Shown here: in pieces, positions 1-7,658 of the stretch
How positions within the stretch are numbered: the first letter of the stretch is position 1
Layout: each line of letters opens with the position of its first letter
NCBI GenBank assembly: GCA_003602535.1
Contig: QQSA01000019.1
Span: forward strand, 1-24,872
Length of the DNA: 24,872 nucleotides
Origin: Candidatus Poseidoniales archaeon
Lineage (GTDB): Archaea; Thermoplasmatota; Poseidoniia; Poseidoniales; Poseidoniaceae
Direction of reading: 5' to 3'
The notes under the pieces: model-generated
Told to the model about the DNA's origin: nothing
Seen by the model: the letters and a program-made list of their open reading frames with translations, nothing else
Database searches by the model: none
Position numbers and translations under genes: made by a program

Positions 1-2036
1 AGGTAGAATGCAAGGATAACTGGTGCTGGCCCATTAATTGTCATTGAAACAGAAGTATTTGCGTCACACAAATCAAATCCAGAATAAAGACGCTTAGCAT
101 CATCGATACTAGCGATGGAAACACCGGAATTACCGACCTTTCCCCAAATGTCAGGTCGACGGTCGGGGTCTCGCCCATACAGAGTTACACTGTCGAATGC
201 AGTTGATAGGCGAACGTAATCTTGGCCTTGAGAAAGAAGGTGGAATCGGCGGTTAGTCCTCTCTCCCTCTCCTTCTCCAGCGAACATACGAGCACTCAAC
301 TCATCGGTTCGCTTGAATGGGAATACTCCAGATGTGAATGGGAAATGACCTGGTGCATTTTCCCTAGTAATCCAATTGTACATGTCTCCATCATCAGAAT
401 ACTTCGGAAGTGCAACACGAGGTATCATCTGATGAGACAGTGATTCAGTAACTGTTGACACTGTGAACGGCTTTCCACGAACATAGTAAGTGAACTCTCC
501 ACTGGAATATTGCTCAGCTAAATCTCTGAAATCTGCAACTATTTGGCTAGCTTCTGCGATCTCTTCACGTAATTCAGAAAGATGATCATCAACTTCACTC
601 TTTATGGAAGGCAACTCTTTGCTTGCAGTCTCTAGATGCTGCATAGTTCGCAATTTCTCAGCAACACTGCCATTTTGTGCATGATAGTCTCTAACAACAG
701 AAGATATTTCAGACAGATAATGTACTCTCTCTGGAGGGATTACACCCTTACGCTCTCCGATTACACCAATCGGCTCACTTGCATTGAAATCAACCATTGC
801 GGCTAACTTCTGCCAAAGGACATCAACTCCTGGGTCTGCGAATTGGCTAGCGATTGTAGCAACTACTGGGAGTTCTAGGTCTTCGACATCGAACATGTTT
901 CGGTTGCGTCTAACTTGTTTTCTAATTGCACGCAGTGCGTCTTCACTGCCTCTCTTTTCGTACTTGTTTAGCACGACTAAGTCTGCTACATCAAGCATCT
1001 CGATTTTCTCTAACTGAGTGTGGGCGCCGAACTCTGCAGTCATGACATACAATGAACGGTCTGAAACGGTAGTAATAGCATCACTACCTTGTCCAATTCC
1101 GCTAGTCTCACAGAATATCAAATCGAATCCAACAGCCTTAGCTGCCTCGATTGCTCGATCGAGGTTAGCACTGATTTCTGAGCCGCTACCCCTACTCGCT
1201 AAAGAGCGCATGAAGAGGTTGTTATTGGAAAGAGAGTTCATTCTAATTCGGTCACCCAGTAGCGCCCCGCCTGTTCGCTTTCTAGTAGGGTCAACACACA
1301 GTAAGCATACTTTCTTGTCAGGATTATCACGAAGAATTCGTAACATCAATTCGTCCAACAAACTGCTCTTACCAGCACCACCAGTACCTGTGAAACCAAT
1401 CACTGGAACATCATTATCGCTGGAACGAACCTTGTCTAGTGTTGCTTTGAATTCTTCAGCACTAGCAGATTCTGATAGAGTCATCAGAAGTCCAACCTTA
1501 GCCATATCGTCTGCTGTAATTGGGCCATCGAGACTTTGGATTCTACTGTCTGCAATCAAGTCAACCTTGCTTGCAGTACCCATCAAATCATGAATCATTC
1601 CCATTAGTCCCATCTTTCGACCGTCATCTGGAGAATAGATTTTGGAAATACCACTCTTGTGTAAATCTCTAATTTCAGGAGGCGTAATCGTTCCGCCACC
1701 GCCACCAAAAATGCGGATATGTTCGCAACCTGCTTCGTCTAGTAATTGACGAATGTAGGTGAAGTATTCCATGTGTCCACCTTGATATGAAGTCAAAGCA
1801 ACTGCATGAGCGTCTTCCTGAACTGCACAATCGACTACATCTTTCGCCGATCTATCATGCCCAAGGTGAATTACTTCTGCACCGCTGGATTGAATGAGTC
1901 TACGCATGACATTTATTGCAGCATCATGCCCATCGAATAGGCTTGCAGCAGTGATTACACGAACAGGCCCGGTAGTTGTTTCAAACACCGGCGCCTCCTC
2001 GGACATGCTCCTACGGAGCATACATTCGTTCATCAT
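1..2036 (-). CDS. icmF: Fused B12-dependent acyl-CoA mutase IcmF (isobutyryl/methylmalonyl-CoA mutase type), partial, C-terminus off left edge
   Basis: I translated this from the minus strand; about 678 residues are present and the frame is open to base 1. Order of parts: a B12-binding domain (about 26-155; FDGHDAA with D35 and H37, then LTSYQGGHMEYF), a MeaB-like G-protein domain (about 205-450; P-loop GFTGTGGAGKSS at 214-225, ETSGIGQGS, base loop NKYE rather than the usual NKxD), a linker, and the start of the mutase barrel (FPFTSGVFPFKR, FAGEGEGERTNRRFH, VSMTINGPAPVILAFY). This order and the FPFTSGVFPF motif are those of IcmF, not of two-subunit methylmalonyl-CoA mutase. The family interconverts branched and linear acyl-CoAs using adenosylcobalamin, with the G domain protecting the cofactor. 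About 400 C-terminal residues are missing. In-frame ATGs lie at 2036, 2033, 2021 and 2006; homology needs only the last. The exact substrate cannot be decided from this fragment. Confidence 0.93.
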   Translation of the reverse strand, partial: MMNECMLRRSMSEEAPVFETTTGPVRVITAASLFDGHDAAINVMRRLIQSSGAEVIHLGHDRSAKDVVDCAVQEDAHAVALTSYQGGHMEYFTYIRQLLDEAGCEHIRIFGGGGGTITPPEIRDLHKSGISKIYSPDDGRKMGLMGMIHDLMGTASKVDLIADSRIQSLDGPITADDMAKVGLLMTLSESASAEEFKATLDKVRSSDNDVPVIGFTGTGGAGKSSLLDELMLRILRDNPDKKVCLLCVDPTRKRTGGALLGDRIRMNSLSNNNLFMRSLASRGSGSEISANLDRAIEAAKAVGFDLIFCETSGIGQGSDAITTVSDRSLYVMTAEFGAHTQLEKIEMLDVADLVVLNKYEKRGSEDALRAIRKQVRRNRNMFDVEDLELPVVATIASQFADPGVDVLWQKLAAMVDFNASEPIGVIGERKGVIPPERVHYLSEISSVVRDYHAQNGSVAEKLRTMQHLETASKELPSIKSEVDDHLSELREEIAEASQIVADFRDLAEQYSSGEFTYYVRGKPFTVSTVTESLSHQMIPRVALPKYSDDGDMYNWITRENAPGHFPFTSGVFPFKRTDELSARMFAGEGEGERTNRRFHLLSQGQDYVRLSTAFDSVTLYGRDPDRRPDIWGKVGNSGVSIASIDDAKRLYSGFDLCDANTSVSMTINGPAPVILAFY

Positions 2037-2078
2037 GATACCGTTCAAATCAAAGGCCTAGAAGTTAGTGCGAGTCGT

Positions 2079-3524
2079 ATGCGACCCAGATGGATTATGT
2101 CTCCACAAGAGGTCGCAGTCCTCGATTCCAATGCCGAAGCATTGGGTGCAGATATGGATGAATTGATGAAAACGGCTGCAGAACACCTGGCCAACGCACT
2201 TGAAGGCGCTCCCAAACCAATCTGGATATTGTGCGGACCTGGAAATAATGGAGGCGATGGATTCAGACTTGCAACAATTTTCGAAGGTTGCAAAGTCGTA
2301 GCAACTCACGACAAACAGAAGACACCACTTGCCCAAAGAGCAAGAGATGATTGGGATGGTGAAGTTCACTCTGTCGAGAATCTACCTAAAGAGGATCCTG
2401 CAGTGATTGTAGATTGCCTACTTGGTGCGGGTTCATTCGGCCAACCAAGGGGGGAAATCCTTAGCCTAATGGAAAAGATACCCGGCAGACCTATGGTACT
2501 AGCCTGTGATATGCCAACAGGATGTGGCTCTGGAGTTTCTTTCAATGCCTTCAGAACTGTGACATTTGAAGCTCCAAAATCGAATATGATCGATTCACAT
2601 GGTAAATTGCTACCAGAGGTTGGAGATCTATTCATCGCCCCAGTTGGCTGGCCAGAAGAGACACTCGACCCTGGCCCGGGAGACCTTTTGCGTTACCCAC
2701 ACCCGAAGGAAGGTCAAATTAAAGGAGACCGAGGAAGAGTGCTAATCGTTGGAGGTGGGCCATATCATGGCGCACCAATTCTCTCAGGAATGGCTGCTGC
2801 TAGAATGGGAGTAGATCTTGTTCATGTTGCAATGCCAAAGGCTGCTGCTGCAAGGGCAAAATGGCCTAGTGAACTGATTCAGGAGTCGATGACTGATCAA
2901 GAAATAATTACCGATGTATCAGATTTGGTCAAACGTTGCATGACAGGAAGAGGAGTTCAGGCAATGGTCATCGGCCCAGGAATGGGCGATGCTCCCGAAT
3001 CGATAGAAGCGGTAAAGATGCTGATTCAAGCAACTCCAAATGTTCCAAAAGTGATAGATGCAGACGCAATCAGGGCGCTTGATGGATGGCCTGAAGGGCT
3101 CGTAGGAGTTGTAACCCCGCACCAAAAAGAACTGGAAAATTGGATTGGTAACATTGACACAGTACCCGATTTAATTGCCGGGTCTGGAGAATCTAGAGTC
3201 GTAATTCGAACCGGTGCCGAGGACATAATCATCGGCGCTGGCGGGCGCGGAGGAATAGGCATGGGTGGAAATCCGCGCATGTCAATGGGTGGAACTGGAG
3301 ACCTACTTGCGGGTAGCATAGGCGGCTTACTGGGACTTGGATTATCTCCTTGGAGTGCCGCTAGACTAGGAGTTCATCTAATGCGAGTTGCAGGAAAACT
3401 TGCAGAGAATGAAATAGGCCCAGGAATGGTGGCAGATGATATCCCGCCTTACCTTTCAAGAGCCCTGATCACAGGACCGGTTCTTCTCCGTCAACCAATG
3501 CAGGAAGACCCTTCTTCTTCCTGA
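2079..3524 (+). CDS. nnr: Bifunctional NAD(P)HX epimerase / ADP- or ATP-dependent NAD(P)HX dehydratase
   Basis: This enzyme repairs hydrated NADH and NADPH: the N-terminal half epimerises R-NAD(P)HX and the C-terminal half dehydrates S-NAD(P)HX using ADP or ATP. In the 481 residues the YjeF_N half shows GPGNNGGDG (53-61), VDCLLGAG and ACDMPTG. The C-terminal ribokinase-like half shows RVLIVGGGPYHGAP, VIGPGMGD, VIDADAI, TPHQKE (346-351) and GGTGDLLAG (404-412, catalytic Asp about 408). Length and order match the fused Nnr family. The start could be ATG 2079 or ATG 2097; the latter gives the family-like MSPQEVAVLD N-terminus, while an AT-rich stretch at 2044-2056 is the expected distance from 2079. 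It is divergent from icmF with about 42 bp between starts, and its last 56 bp overlap the 3' end of the opposing ABC-F gene, so the last 18 residues are also read on the other strand. Confidence 0.93.
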   Translation: MRPRWIMSPQEVAVLDSNAEALGADMDELMKTAAEHLANALEGAPKPIWILCGPGNNGGDGFRLATIFEGCKVVATHDKQKTPLAQRARDDWDGEVHSVENLPKEDPAVIVDCLLGAGSFGQPRGEILSLMEKIPGRPMVLACDMPTGCGSGVSFNAFRTVTFEAPKSNMIDSHGKLLPEVGDLFIAPVGWPEETLDPGPGDLLRYPHPKEGQIKGDRGRVLIVGGGPYHGAPILSGMAAARMGVDLVHVAMPKAAAARAKWPSELIQESMTDQEIITDVSDLVKRCMTGRGVQAMVIGPGMGDAPESIEAVKMLIQATPNVPKVIDADAIRALDGWPEGLVGVVTPHQKELENWIGNIDTVPDLIAGSGESRVVIRTGAEDIIIGAGGRGGIGMGGNPRMSMGGTGDLLAGSIGGLLGLGLSPWSAARLGVHLMRVAGKLAENEIGPGMVADDIPPYLSRALITGPVLLRQPMQEDPSSS

Positions 3525-5145
3525 TATAATCTGTATAATTACCATAATACTTGGTGACGATTCCATCTTGTAATTCCCAGATTTGATTGACTACTTGATC
3601 CAAGAACCATCTATCGTGACTTACGGTTACAATAGCTCCGTCGTATTCGACAAGTGCCTCTTCTAGGGTTTCTTTAGCATCCATGTCCAAGTGGTTTGTA
3701 GGTTCGTCAAGCAAGAGAAGATTGTTCTCTTCGAGTAGAATCTTTAGCAAAGCAATACGTGCTCTTTCACCACCAGACAATTTGCCAAGAGGAGTTGTTA
3801 CCTGTTCCTTTGCAAATTGGAATCTACCTAGTGCTGCACGGATATCTCCGTACTGCATATCTGGGCGAAGAACTTCGACCTGTTCAACAGGATTTAATTT
3901 GAAATCAAGAGTTCTGTGATCTTGATGGTAGTAACCAATAATTGCACCAGGTGCTAGATCTCTTGTTCCTGAATCGATTTCCTCATCACCTGTAATCAAT
4001 TTGAGTAATGTTGTCTTACCTTGACCATTACCCCCGACGATTCCGATTCGGTCTCCTTTCGAAATTTCCATATCTTGGTTATCCAAAATTGGCCGCTTGA
4101 GTCCATCGAACTTCTTTGAGGCCCCTAAGAATTGTATGATGTCATTACTCGATTTATCAGCGGCTTCTAGATTGAATCTCAGACCTTTTCTTTGCTTAGG
4201 CTTGCGGGCTTTGAGTGCCTTCAATTCTTGTTGCATCCTCTCAATCATCTTGTGCTTTGCAGATATCGACTTGTCATACTTGTTAGCCGATTTCATTGAA
4301 CGAAGCGCGCTTTGAGTGTGTGAAATCTTCTTCTCAACATTCTTTATTCTATCATCTAATGCTGCCAGAAAGTTTTCTTTTTGCTTTAGGAATTGTGAAT
4401 AGTTTCCTTTGTAATTCCAGTTACGGAGGTTATCTATTTCAACGATTCGAGTACATACTTGATCTAAGAAATATCTGTCGTGTGAAACGATTAACTGCGC
4501 CCCTACGAAATCATTGATGAACTCTTCAAGCCATTCAGTTGTCTGAATGTCCAAGTGATTTGTAGGCTCGTCAAGGAAGATAACATCAACGCCAGCTAGA
4601 CCGACAAGTTGGCGAGCAAGAGCAAGTTTTGCCCTTTCGCCTCCGGATAGTGAACTAACCTTCATGTCCATTGGATGTTGGTCAAGGCCAAGTCTCTCAA
4701 GAATAGCTTTAGCGATATTTGCAACGTTTCCTCCACCCGATGCTCCAAGCATCGTCTGTAATTCGGAGTATCTATCCATCACTGGCTGCCAATTGCCTTC
4801 ATAGAAGGCAGGATCAACCATCTGTGCCTCGATTGCTGCAATCTCTTCTTCCAATTCTTGGAACTGTCTTCCTTTCCTTGATAATTCTTCATCGATTGTA
4901 GAATCCTCATCGATATCTCGTATCTGAGTAAGATATGCTATTCTAATTCCAGAAGAGAACTCGATGTCTCCAACATCCTGTTTTTGTTCTGAAATTGTAT
5001 TCAGTAGCGTTGTTTTGCCAGCACCATTGTGCCCCACGATTCCAATACGATCGCCCTCGTTGATCATGAGATTGATGTCTTGTAGAACTGTGACCGGACC
5101 GAACGAGCGGTCTACACCCTCGACACGGATGAGTTCACGGGACAT
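3469..5145 (-). CDS. ABC-F family ATPase (Uup/YdiF/EttA-like), two nucleotide-binding domains, no membrane domain
   Basis: The 558-residue protein has two ATP-binding cassettes and no membrane segment, as in the ABC-F class, whose members mostly act on ribosomes rather than transport. First cassette: Walker A GHNGAGKTT (38-46), signature LSGGE (166-170), Walker B VIFLDEPTNHLD (about 188-199), switch SHDR. A charged, probably helical linker with many Lys and Arg runs about 245-325, at the place of the ABC-F ribosome-interacting linker. Second cassette: Walker A GGNGQGKTT (371-379), LSGGE (456-460), LLLLDEPTNHLD. The start at ATG 5145 follows a CCATAAG box by 26 nt. The C-terminus, VDGEEPVL, lies in the overlap with the Nnr gene. 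Which ABC-F subgroup it belongs to, and whether it acts in translation here, is not decidable by eye. Confidence 0.93.
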   Translation of the reverse strand: MSRELIRVEGVDRSFGPVTVLQDINLMINEGDRIGIVGHNGAGKTTLLNTISEQKQDVGDIEFSSGIRIAYLTQIRDIDEDSTIDEELSRKGRQFQELEEEIAAIEAQMVDPAFYEGNWQPVMDRYSELQTMLGASGGGNVANIAKAILERLGLDQHPMDMKVSSLSGGERAKLALARQLVGLAGVDVIFLDEPTNHLDIQTTEWLEEFINDFVGAQLIVSHDRYFLDQVCTRIVEIDNLRNWNYKGNYSQFLKQKENFLAALDDRIKNVEKKISHTQSALRSMKSANKYDKSISAKHKMIERMQQELKALKARKPKQRKGLRFNLEAADKSSNDIIQFLGASKKFDGLKRPILDNQDMEISKGDRIGIVGGNGQGKTTLLKLITGDEEIDSGTRDLAPGAIIGYYHQDHRTLDFKLNPVEQVEVLRPDMQYGDIRAALGRFQFAKEQVTTPLGKLSGGERARIALLKILLEENNLLLLDEPTNHLDMDAKETLEEALVEYDGAIVTVSHDRWFLDQVVNQIWELQDGIVTKYYGNYTDYIRKKKGLPALVDGEEPVL

Positions 5146-5167
5146 ATTCCGAGGCGGCTGCCGCTCG

Positions 5168-5174
5168 CTTATGG
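5168..5174 (-). promoter_or_regulatory. Probable TATA-like promoter box of the ABC-F gene
   Basis: On the minus strand CCATAAG is centred 26 nt upstream of the ATG at 5145. The position fits an archaeal TATA box that gives a leaderless transcript, and the core CATAA recurs before PCNA and the ABC exporter at similar spacing. Confidence 0.5.
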
Positions 5175-5252
5175 ACTCACCGTTTGAATTCGCTAAATGA
5201 AATCTTTACTATCATCATTTTTTGGCGATATTTTAGATGAAATTACTACGAA

Positions 5253-5369
5253 ATGAATTCGAAATTCCGTGTTAAGGAAATTGCAATTCCACCTTCCGGA
5301 ATTCAATCGCTGGATTTCGACGAATGGCTAGCAATGCCACATTTGAAGCATCAAGACAAAGGTAAATAG
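5253..5369 (+). CDS. Possible 38-residue small protein, unknown function
   Basis: An ATG at 5253 opens a 38-codon frame ending at TAG 5367-5369. The product begins MNSKFRVKEIAIPPSG and ends HLKHQDKGK; it is soluble and basic at both ends, with no membrane segment or known motif. An AT-rich stretch, GATATTTTAGA (5226-5236), is centred about 23 nt before the ATG, where an archaeal leaderless promoter would put its TATA box. It lies in the otherwise gene-free 449-bp gap between the divergent ABC-F and LysE-family genes and is followed by a second small frame. Chance occurrence at this length is quite possible; I do not recognise a family. Confidence 0.33.
   Translation: MNSKFRVKEIAIPPSGIQSLDFDEWLAMPHLKHQDKGK
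5363..5368 (+). promoter_or_regulatory. Possible TATA box for the 53-residue small gene
   Basis: TAAATA is centred about 27 nt before ATG 5393, matching the spacing seen for other first genes in the window. It overlaps the stop codon of the preceding 38-codon frame. Confidence 0.4.
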
Positions 5370-5386
5370 GTGTAGAAGTATAATGG

Positions 5387-5554
5387 ATGCACATGGCGAG
5401 CAAAGTTGAGGAAACACGTCCGACTGCAGCAGAATCATTGGTCAAGGCATTTGTAACAGTCCTAGACAATGTCGAAGTCAGAGCACACTTCGATAGGGCA
5501 TCTATGGAAACGGCAAAGCGATTAGGTGCAAGTTCGATTACCTACCTCGCTTAA
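5387..5554 (+). CDS. Possible 53-55-residue small soluble protein, unknown function
   Basis: A frame running from ATG 5387 or 5393 to TAA 5552-5554 encodes 55 or 53 residues. From 5393 it begins MASKVEETRPTAAESLVKAF and ends ETAKRLGASSITYLA. It looks like a real folded small protein: alternating charged and hydrophobic residues suggest two helices, there is no low-complexity sequence, and codon use resembles the neighbours. TAAATA is centred 27 nt before ATG 5393, which favours that start. The LysE-family gene begins 40 bp downstream. No family is recognised, and an upstream transcript or regulatory role for the region cannot be excluded. A reverse-strand frame over the same bases (5272-5469) looks like a shadow. 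Confidence 0.5.
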   Translation: MHMASKVEETRPTAAESLVKAFVTVLDNVEVRAHFDRASMETAKRLGASSITYLA

Positions 5555-5594
5555 ACAAGCAAAAGGTCATGTCCATTAGCGCTCTACGAGGCAC

Positions 5595-6203
5595 GTGGAC
5601 ATAACAGCAATCTCTGCGGCAGCCGTCATGTTCATTCTTGGAGCAACGTCGCCAGGACCGTCTCTAGCAGTGGTACTGCGTAACACAATGATCGGTGGAC
5701 GTAGTAGAGGCCTTGCATGTGCAGTAGGCCATGGAATTGGTTTTGGATTCTATGCGGTAACCGTAGTTTTTGGACTTGTAGCGATAATGGAGAGTTATCC
5801 TGACATATTTACAATAATGCAAATTCTAGGTGGTTTGTTCTTACTTTATCTGGGAATAGAAATTATTCGAAGTGAAGAGAAAGTTATCGAACATTCTGAA
5901 GGTAAGAGAGAAGGTTTTGTTGAAGGATTCTTTATTGCATTCCTTAATCCAAAGATAGCTGTATTCATGTTAGCAGTGTTATCGAGTGTACTAGATCCAT
6001 CGATGTCCAGCGATACTAAATGGATAATTGCAGTCATGGGAATGACGATTGATACCGTTTGGTATGTATTGGTTGCATTGGTCTTATCTAATTCATCAAT
6101 TCTTACTAAAATAGAGAATAATCAAAGAATTCTAAACTTAATCACAGGGTTGTTAATGATAGGTTTGGCAATTTGGACTGCCTACAAACTATCCGGGCTA
6201 TGA
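5595..6203 (+). CDS. LysE/RhtB-family amino-acid exporter
   Basis: The 202-residue protein has the usual length and about six hydrophobic segments of the LysE/RhtB translocators, which export amino acids or related small molecules across the cytoplasmic membrane. The family motif near the N-terminus, GATSPGPSLAVVLRNTM, is clear, followed by GRSRGLACAVGHGIGFGFY and by LGGLFLLYLGIEIIRS and FFIAFLNPKIAVFML. The start must be GTG 5595: an in-frame TAG lies 18 bp upstream and the next ATG (5628) would cut the first membrane helix. TCAT is centred 26 nt before the GTG, weakly resembling other promoter boxes here. The transported compound cannot be read from sequence. Fpg follows after 37 bp on the same strand. 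Confidence 0.9.
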   Translation: MDITAISAAAVMFILGATSPGPSLAVVLRNTMIGGRSRGLACAVGHGIGFGFYAVTVVFGLVAIMESYPDIFTIMQILGGLFLLYLGIEIIRSEEKVIEHSEGKREGFVEGFFIAFLNPKIAVFMLAVLSSVLDPSMSSDTKWIIAVMGMTIDTVWYVLVALVLSNSSILTKIENNQRILNLITGLLMIGLAIWTAYKLSGL

Positions 6204-6240
6204 CAATCAATACTATTGACATCAAGTTAAACCGCACTTT

Positions 6241-7044
6241 ATGCCAGAACTGCCCGAAGTGGAAACTGTCCGTACCGGACTTTCTCGTTCTTGGATTGGC
6301 AAGCGCATAGATGGTGTCGAATTACGCCGTGAAGGATTACGATTTCCTTTCCCAGAGGGATTAGAAAAACGACTTACTGGTCTGAAGATTGTCGATGTAA
6401 GACGCAGGGCAAAATATCTCCTCATCGACCTCGACAATGAGGATATTTTGCTTTCACATCTAGGAATGAGTGGCAAATGGACACTAGATGCGAGTGAATG
6501 TGAAGGTAAACACGACCATGTGGTAATCTACCTTGATGATGGAAGTATGTCGGTTTACAATGATCCGAGAAGATTTGGAGTTCTAGATATTTATCGAGGA
6601 GAATCTCACAAACTTCTGGACCACTTGGGTCCTGAACCATTAGAAGACTGGACTGCTGAGGACCTATATGAGAAATTACAGCGAAGAAAAAGTCCTATCA
6701 AAATCTGCATTCTTGATCAAAAAGTAGTGGTGGGAGTTGGCAACATCTATGCTTGTGAAGCTTTGAACCGAAGCCACATATCCCCTACACGTAAATCGAA
6801 TAAAGTCACAAAGAAAGAGTGCCAAGTTCTTGTAAATGAAATCAAAGTCATTCTAGCAGAAGCGATTCAAGCAGGCGGTTCTACCCTCAGGGACTTTGCA
6901 GGAGTGGACGGCACTCTCGGTTATTTCCCTCATCAATTCAGAGTCTATGACAAAGAAGGTTCTGAATGTGAGTGTGGCGGAATTATCGAACGACTAGTCC
7001 AAGGCGGAAGATCGACATTTTGGTGCTCTTCTTGCCAAAAATGA
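6241..7044 (+). CDS. mutM: Formamidopyrimidine-DNA glycosylase / AP lyase (Fpg, MutM)
   Basis: Fpg removes oxidised purines such as 8-oxoguanine and nicks the abasic site. The mature N-terminus PELPEVETV, with catalytic Pro2 and Glu3, is present, as are Lys58 in RRRAKYLL, HLGMSG, NDPRRFG, VGVGNIYACEAL and, at the end, GRSTFWCSSCQ of the zinc finger. The length (267) is normal. The zinc finger is odd: the first cysteine pair is C-E-C (243, 245), one residue shorter than the usual C-x2-C, while the second pair (262, 265) is normal; the DNA shows tgt-gag-tgt here. Fpg is typically bacterial, so transfer into this archaeal lineage is likely. The stop codon directly abuts the stop of the convergent Sco1 gene, with zero bases between. 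Confidence 0.96.
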   Translation: MPELPEVETVRTGLSRSWIGKRIDGVELRREGLRFPFPEGLEKRLTGLKIVDVRRRAKYLLIDLDNEDILLSHLGMSGKWTLDASECEGKHDHVVIYLDDGSMSVYNDPRRFGVLDIYRGESHKLLDHLGPEPLEDWTAEDLYEKLQRRKSPIKICILDQKVVVGVGNIYACEALNRSHISPTRKSNKVTKKECQVLVNEIKVILAEAIQAGGSTLRDFAGVDGTLGYFPHQFRVYDKEGSECECGGIIERLVQGGRSTFWCSSCQK

Positions 7045-7647
7045 TCAGTAATTCTCGAGTACAGTCCTTACATCTTCGACAAATAAGTCGACTGGGAAAT
7101 CAAAATCAGACCATACAACACGACCTTTCAGGTTTGTATCTAAAATATAGGTAGGAGAAGTGTGAGCCACAGTGTATCCCTCTTCAGAGTCATCTTCTTC
7201 TTGAAATGGTCCAACCCCATAGTTCTCATAGACTGGGTCCAATGCTTGCTTTGAACCAGTAAGGTGGGGCCAATCATATCCTCTTTCTTCAGTCCAATTC
7301 CTTAACTCCGAAGGTGAATCGTGTTCCCAATCAACAGTTACAGAAACAATACTAATTTTTTCTAACTCTTCTTGTGTCAGTGTATCTTGAACCATCTTCA
7401 CATTATGACTAGTAACCGGGCATGTTTCGTCACACCGTGTAAACATGAACACTAAAATTACAACTTTACCTTCTTGGTCACTCAAACTCCATAGTGGCCC
7501 TTGAGAATCTTCCAGGGTGAATTGGTAGGTATTACTGCCTCCTAAATCACGACCATTGTATGTAATCGGTTCTTCCTCTTCTTTGTCATCAGATACGCAC
7601 CCAGGTAGCAATAGAATTAGAGAAATTACAAGTGCTGTAATTCTCAT
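7045..7647 (-). CDS. Sco1/SenC-type copper-binding thioredoxin-fold lipoprotein (second of a tandem pair)
   Basis: Sco proteins carry copper to the CuA site of haem-copper oxidases or act as thiol-disulfide reductases outside the membrane. From ATG 7647 the 200-residue protein has a lipoprotein signal ending LLLPGC (Cys17) and a thioredoxin fold with the copper motif TRCDETC (Cys72, Cys76) and the distal His162 in AHTSPTYILD. All three metal ligands are therefore kept. A longer reading from 7665 would overlap the upstream gene; the ATG at 7647 is better because it starts a clean signal peptide and follows GGGGTGAT by a few bases. It lies 4 bp after the paralogous gene, and the shared DWPHLT and LKGRVVW stretches show tandem duplication. 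No oxidase subunit is visible in the window. Confidence 0.9.
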   Translation of the reverse strand: MRITALVISLILLLPGCVSDDKEEEEPITYNGRDLGGSNTYQFTLEDSQGPLWSLSDQEGKVVILVFMFTRCDETCPVTSHNVKMVQDTLTQEELEKISIVSVTVDWEHDSPSELRNWTEERGYDWPHLTGSKQALDPVYENYGVGPFQEEDDSEEGYTVAHTSPTYILDTNLKGRVVWSDFDFPVDLFVEDVRTVLENY

Positions 7648-7650
7648 TTC

Positions 7651-7658
7651 ATCACCCC
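7651..7658 (-). promoter_or_regulatory. Shine-Dalgarno sequence containing the upstream stop codon (second Sco1 gene)
   Basis: GGGGTGAT on the minus strand matches the GGAGGTGATC complement of the archaeal 16S 3' end. The gap from GGGG to ATG 7647 is 7 nt. The TGA at 7654-7652 is the stop of the first Sco1 gene, so termination and re-initiation overlap. Confidence 0.6.

Noticed and set aside
784..1017. 77-codon plus-strand open frame
   Set aside because: Shadow of icmF; same region is well-supported coding on the minus strand.
1018..1593. 191-codon open frame on the plus strand
   Set aside because: It is the complement of the icmF G-protein domain, whose P-loop, switch and NKYE motifs on the minus strand are clear. 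The plus frame has no recognisable motif.
5146..5252. Possible structured RNA or riboswitch upstream of the ABC-F gene
   Set aside because: A short GCGGC/GCCGC match exists but has no room for a loop, and the CATAA box suggests the transcript starts at or near the ATG.
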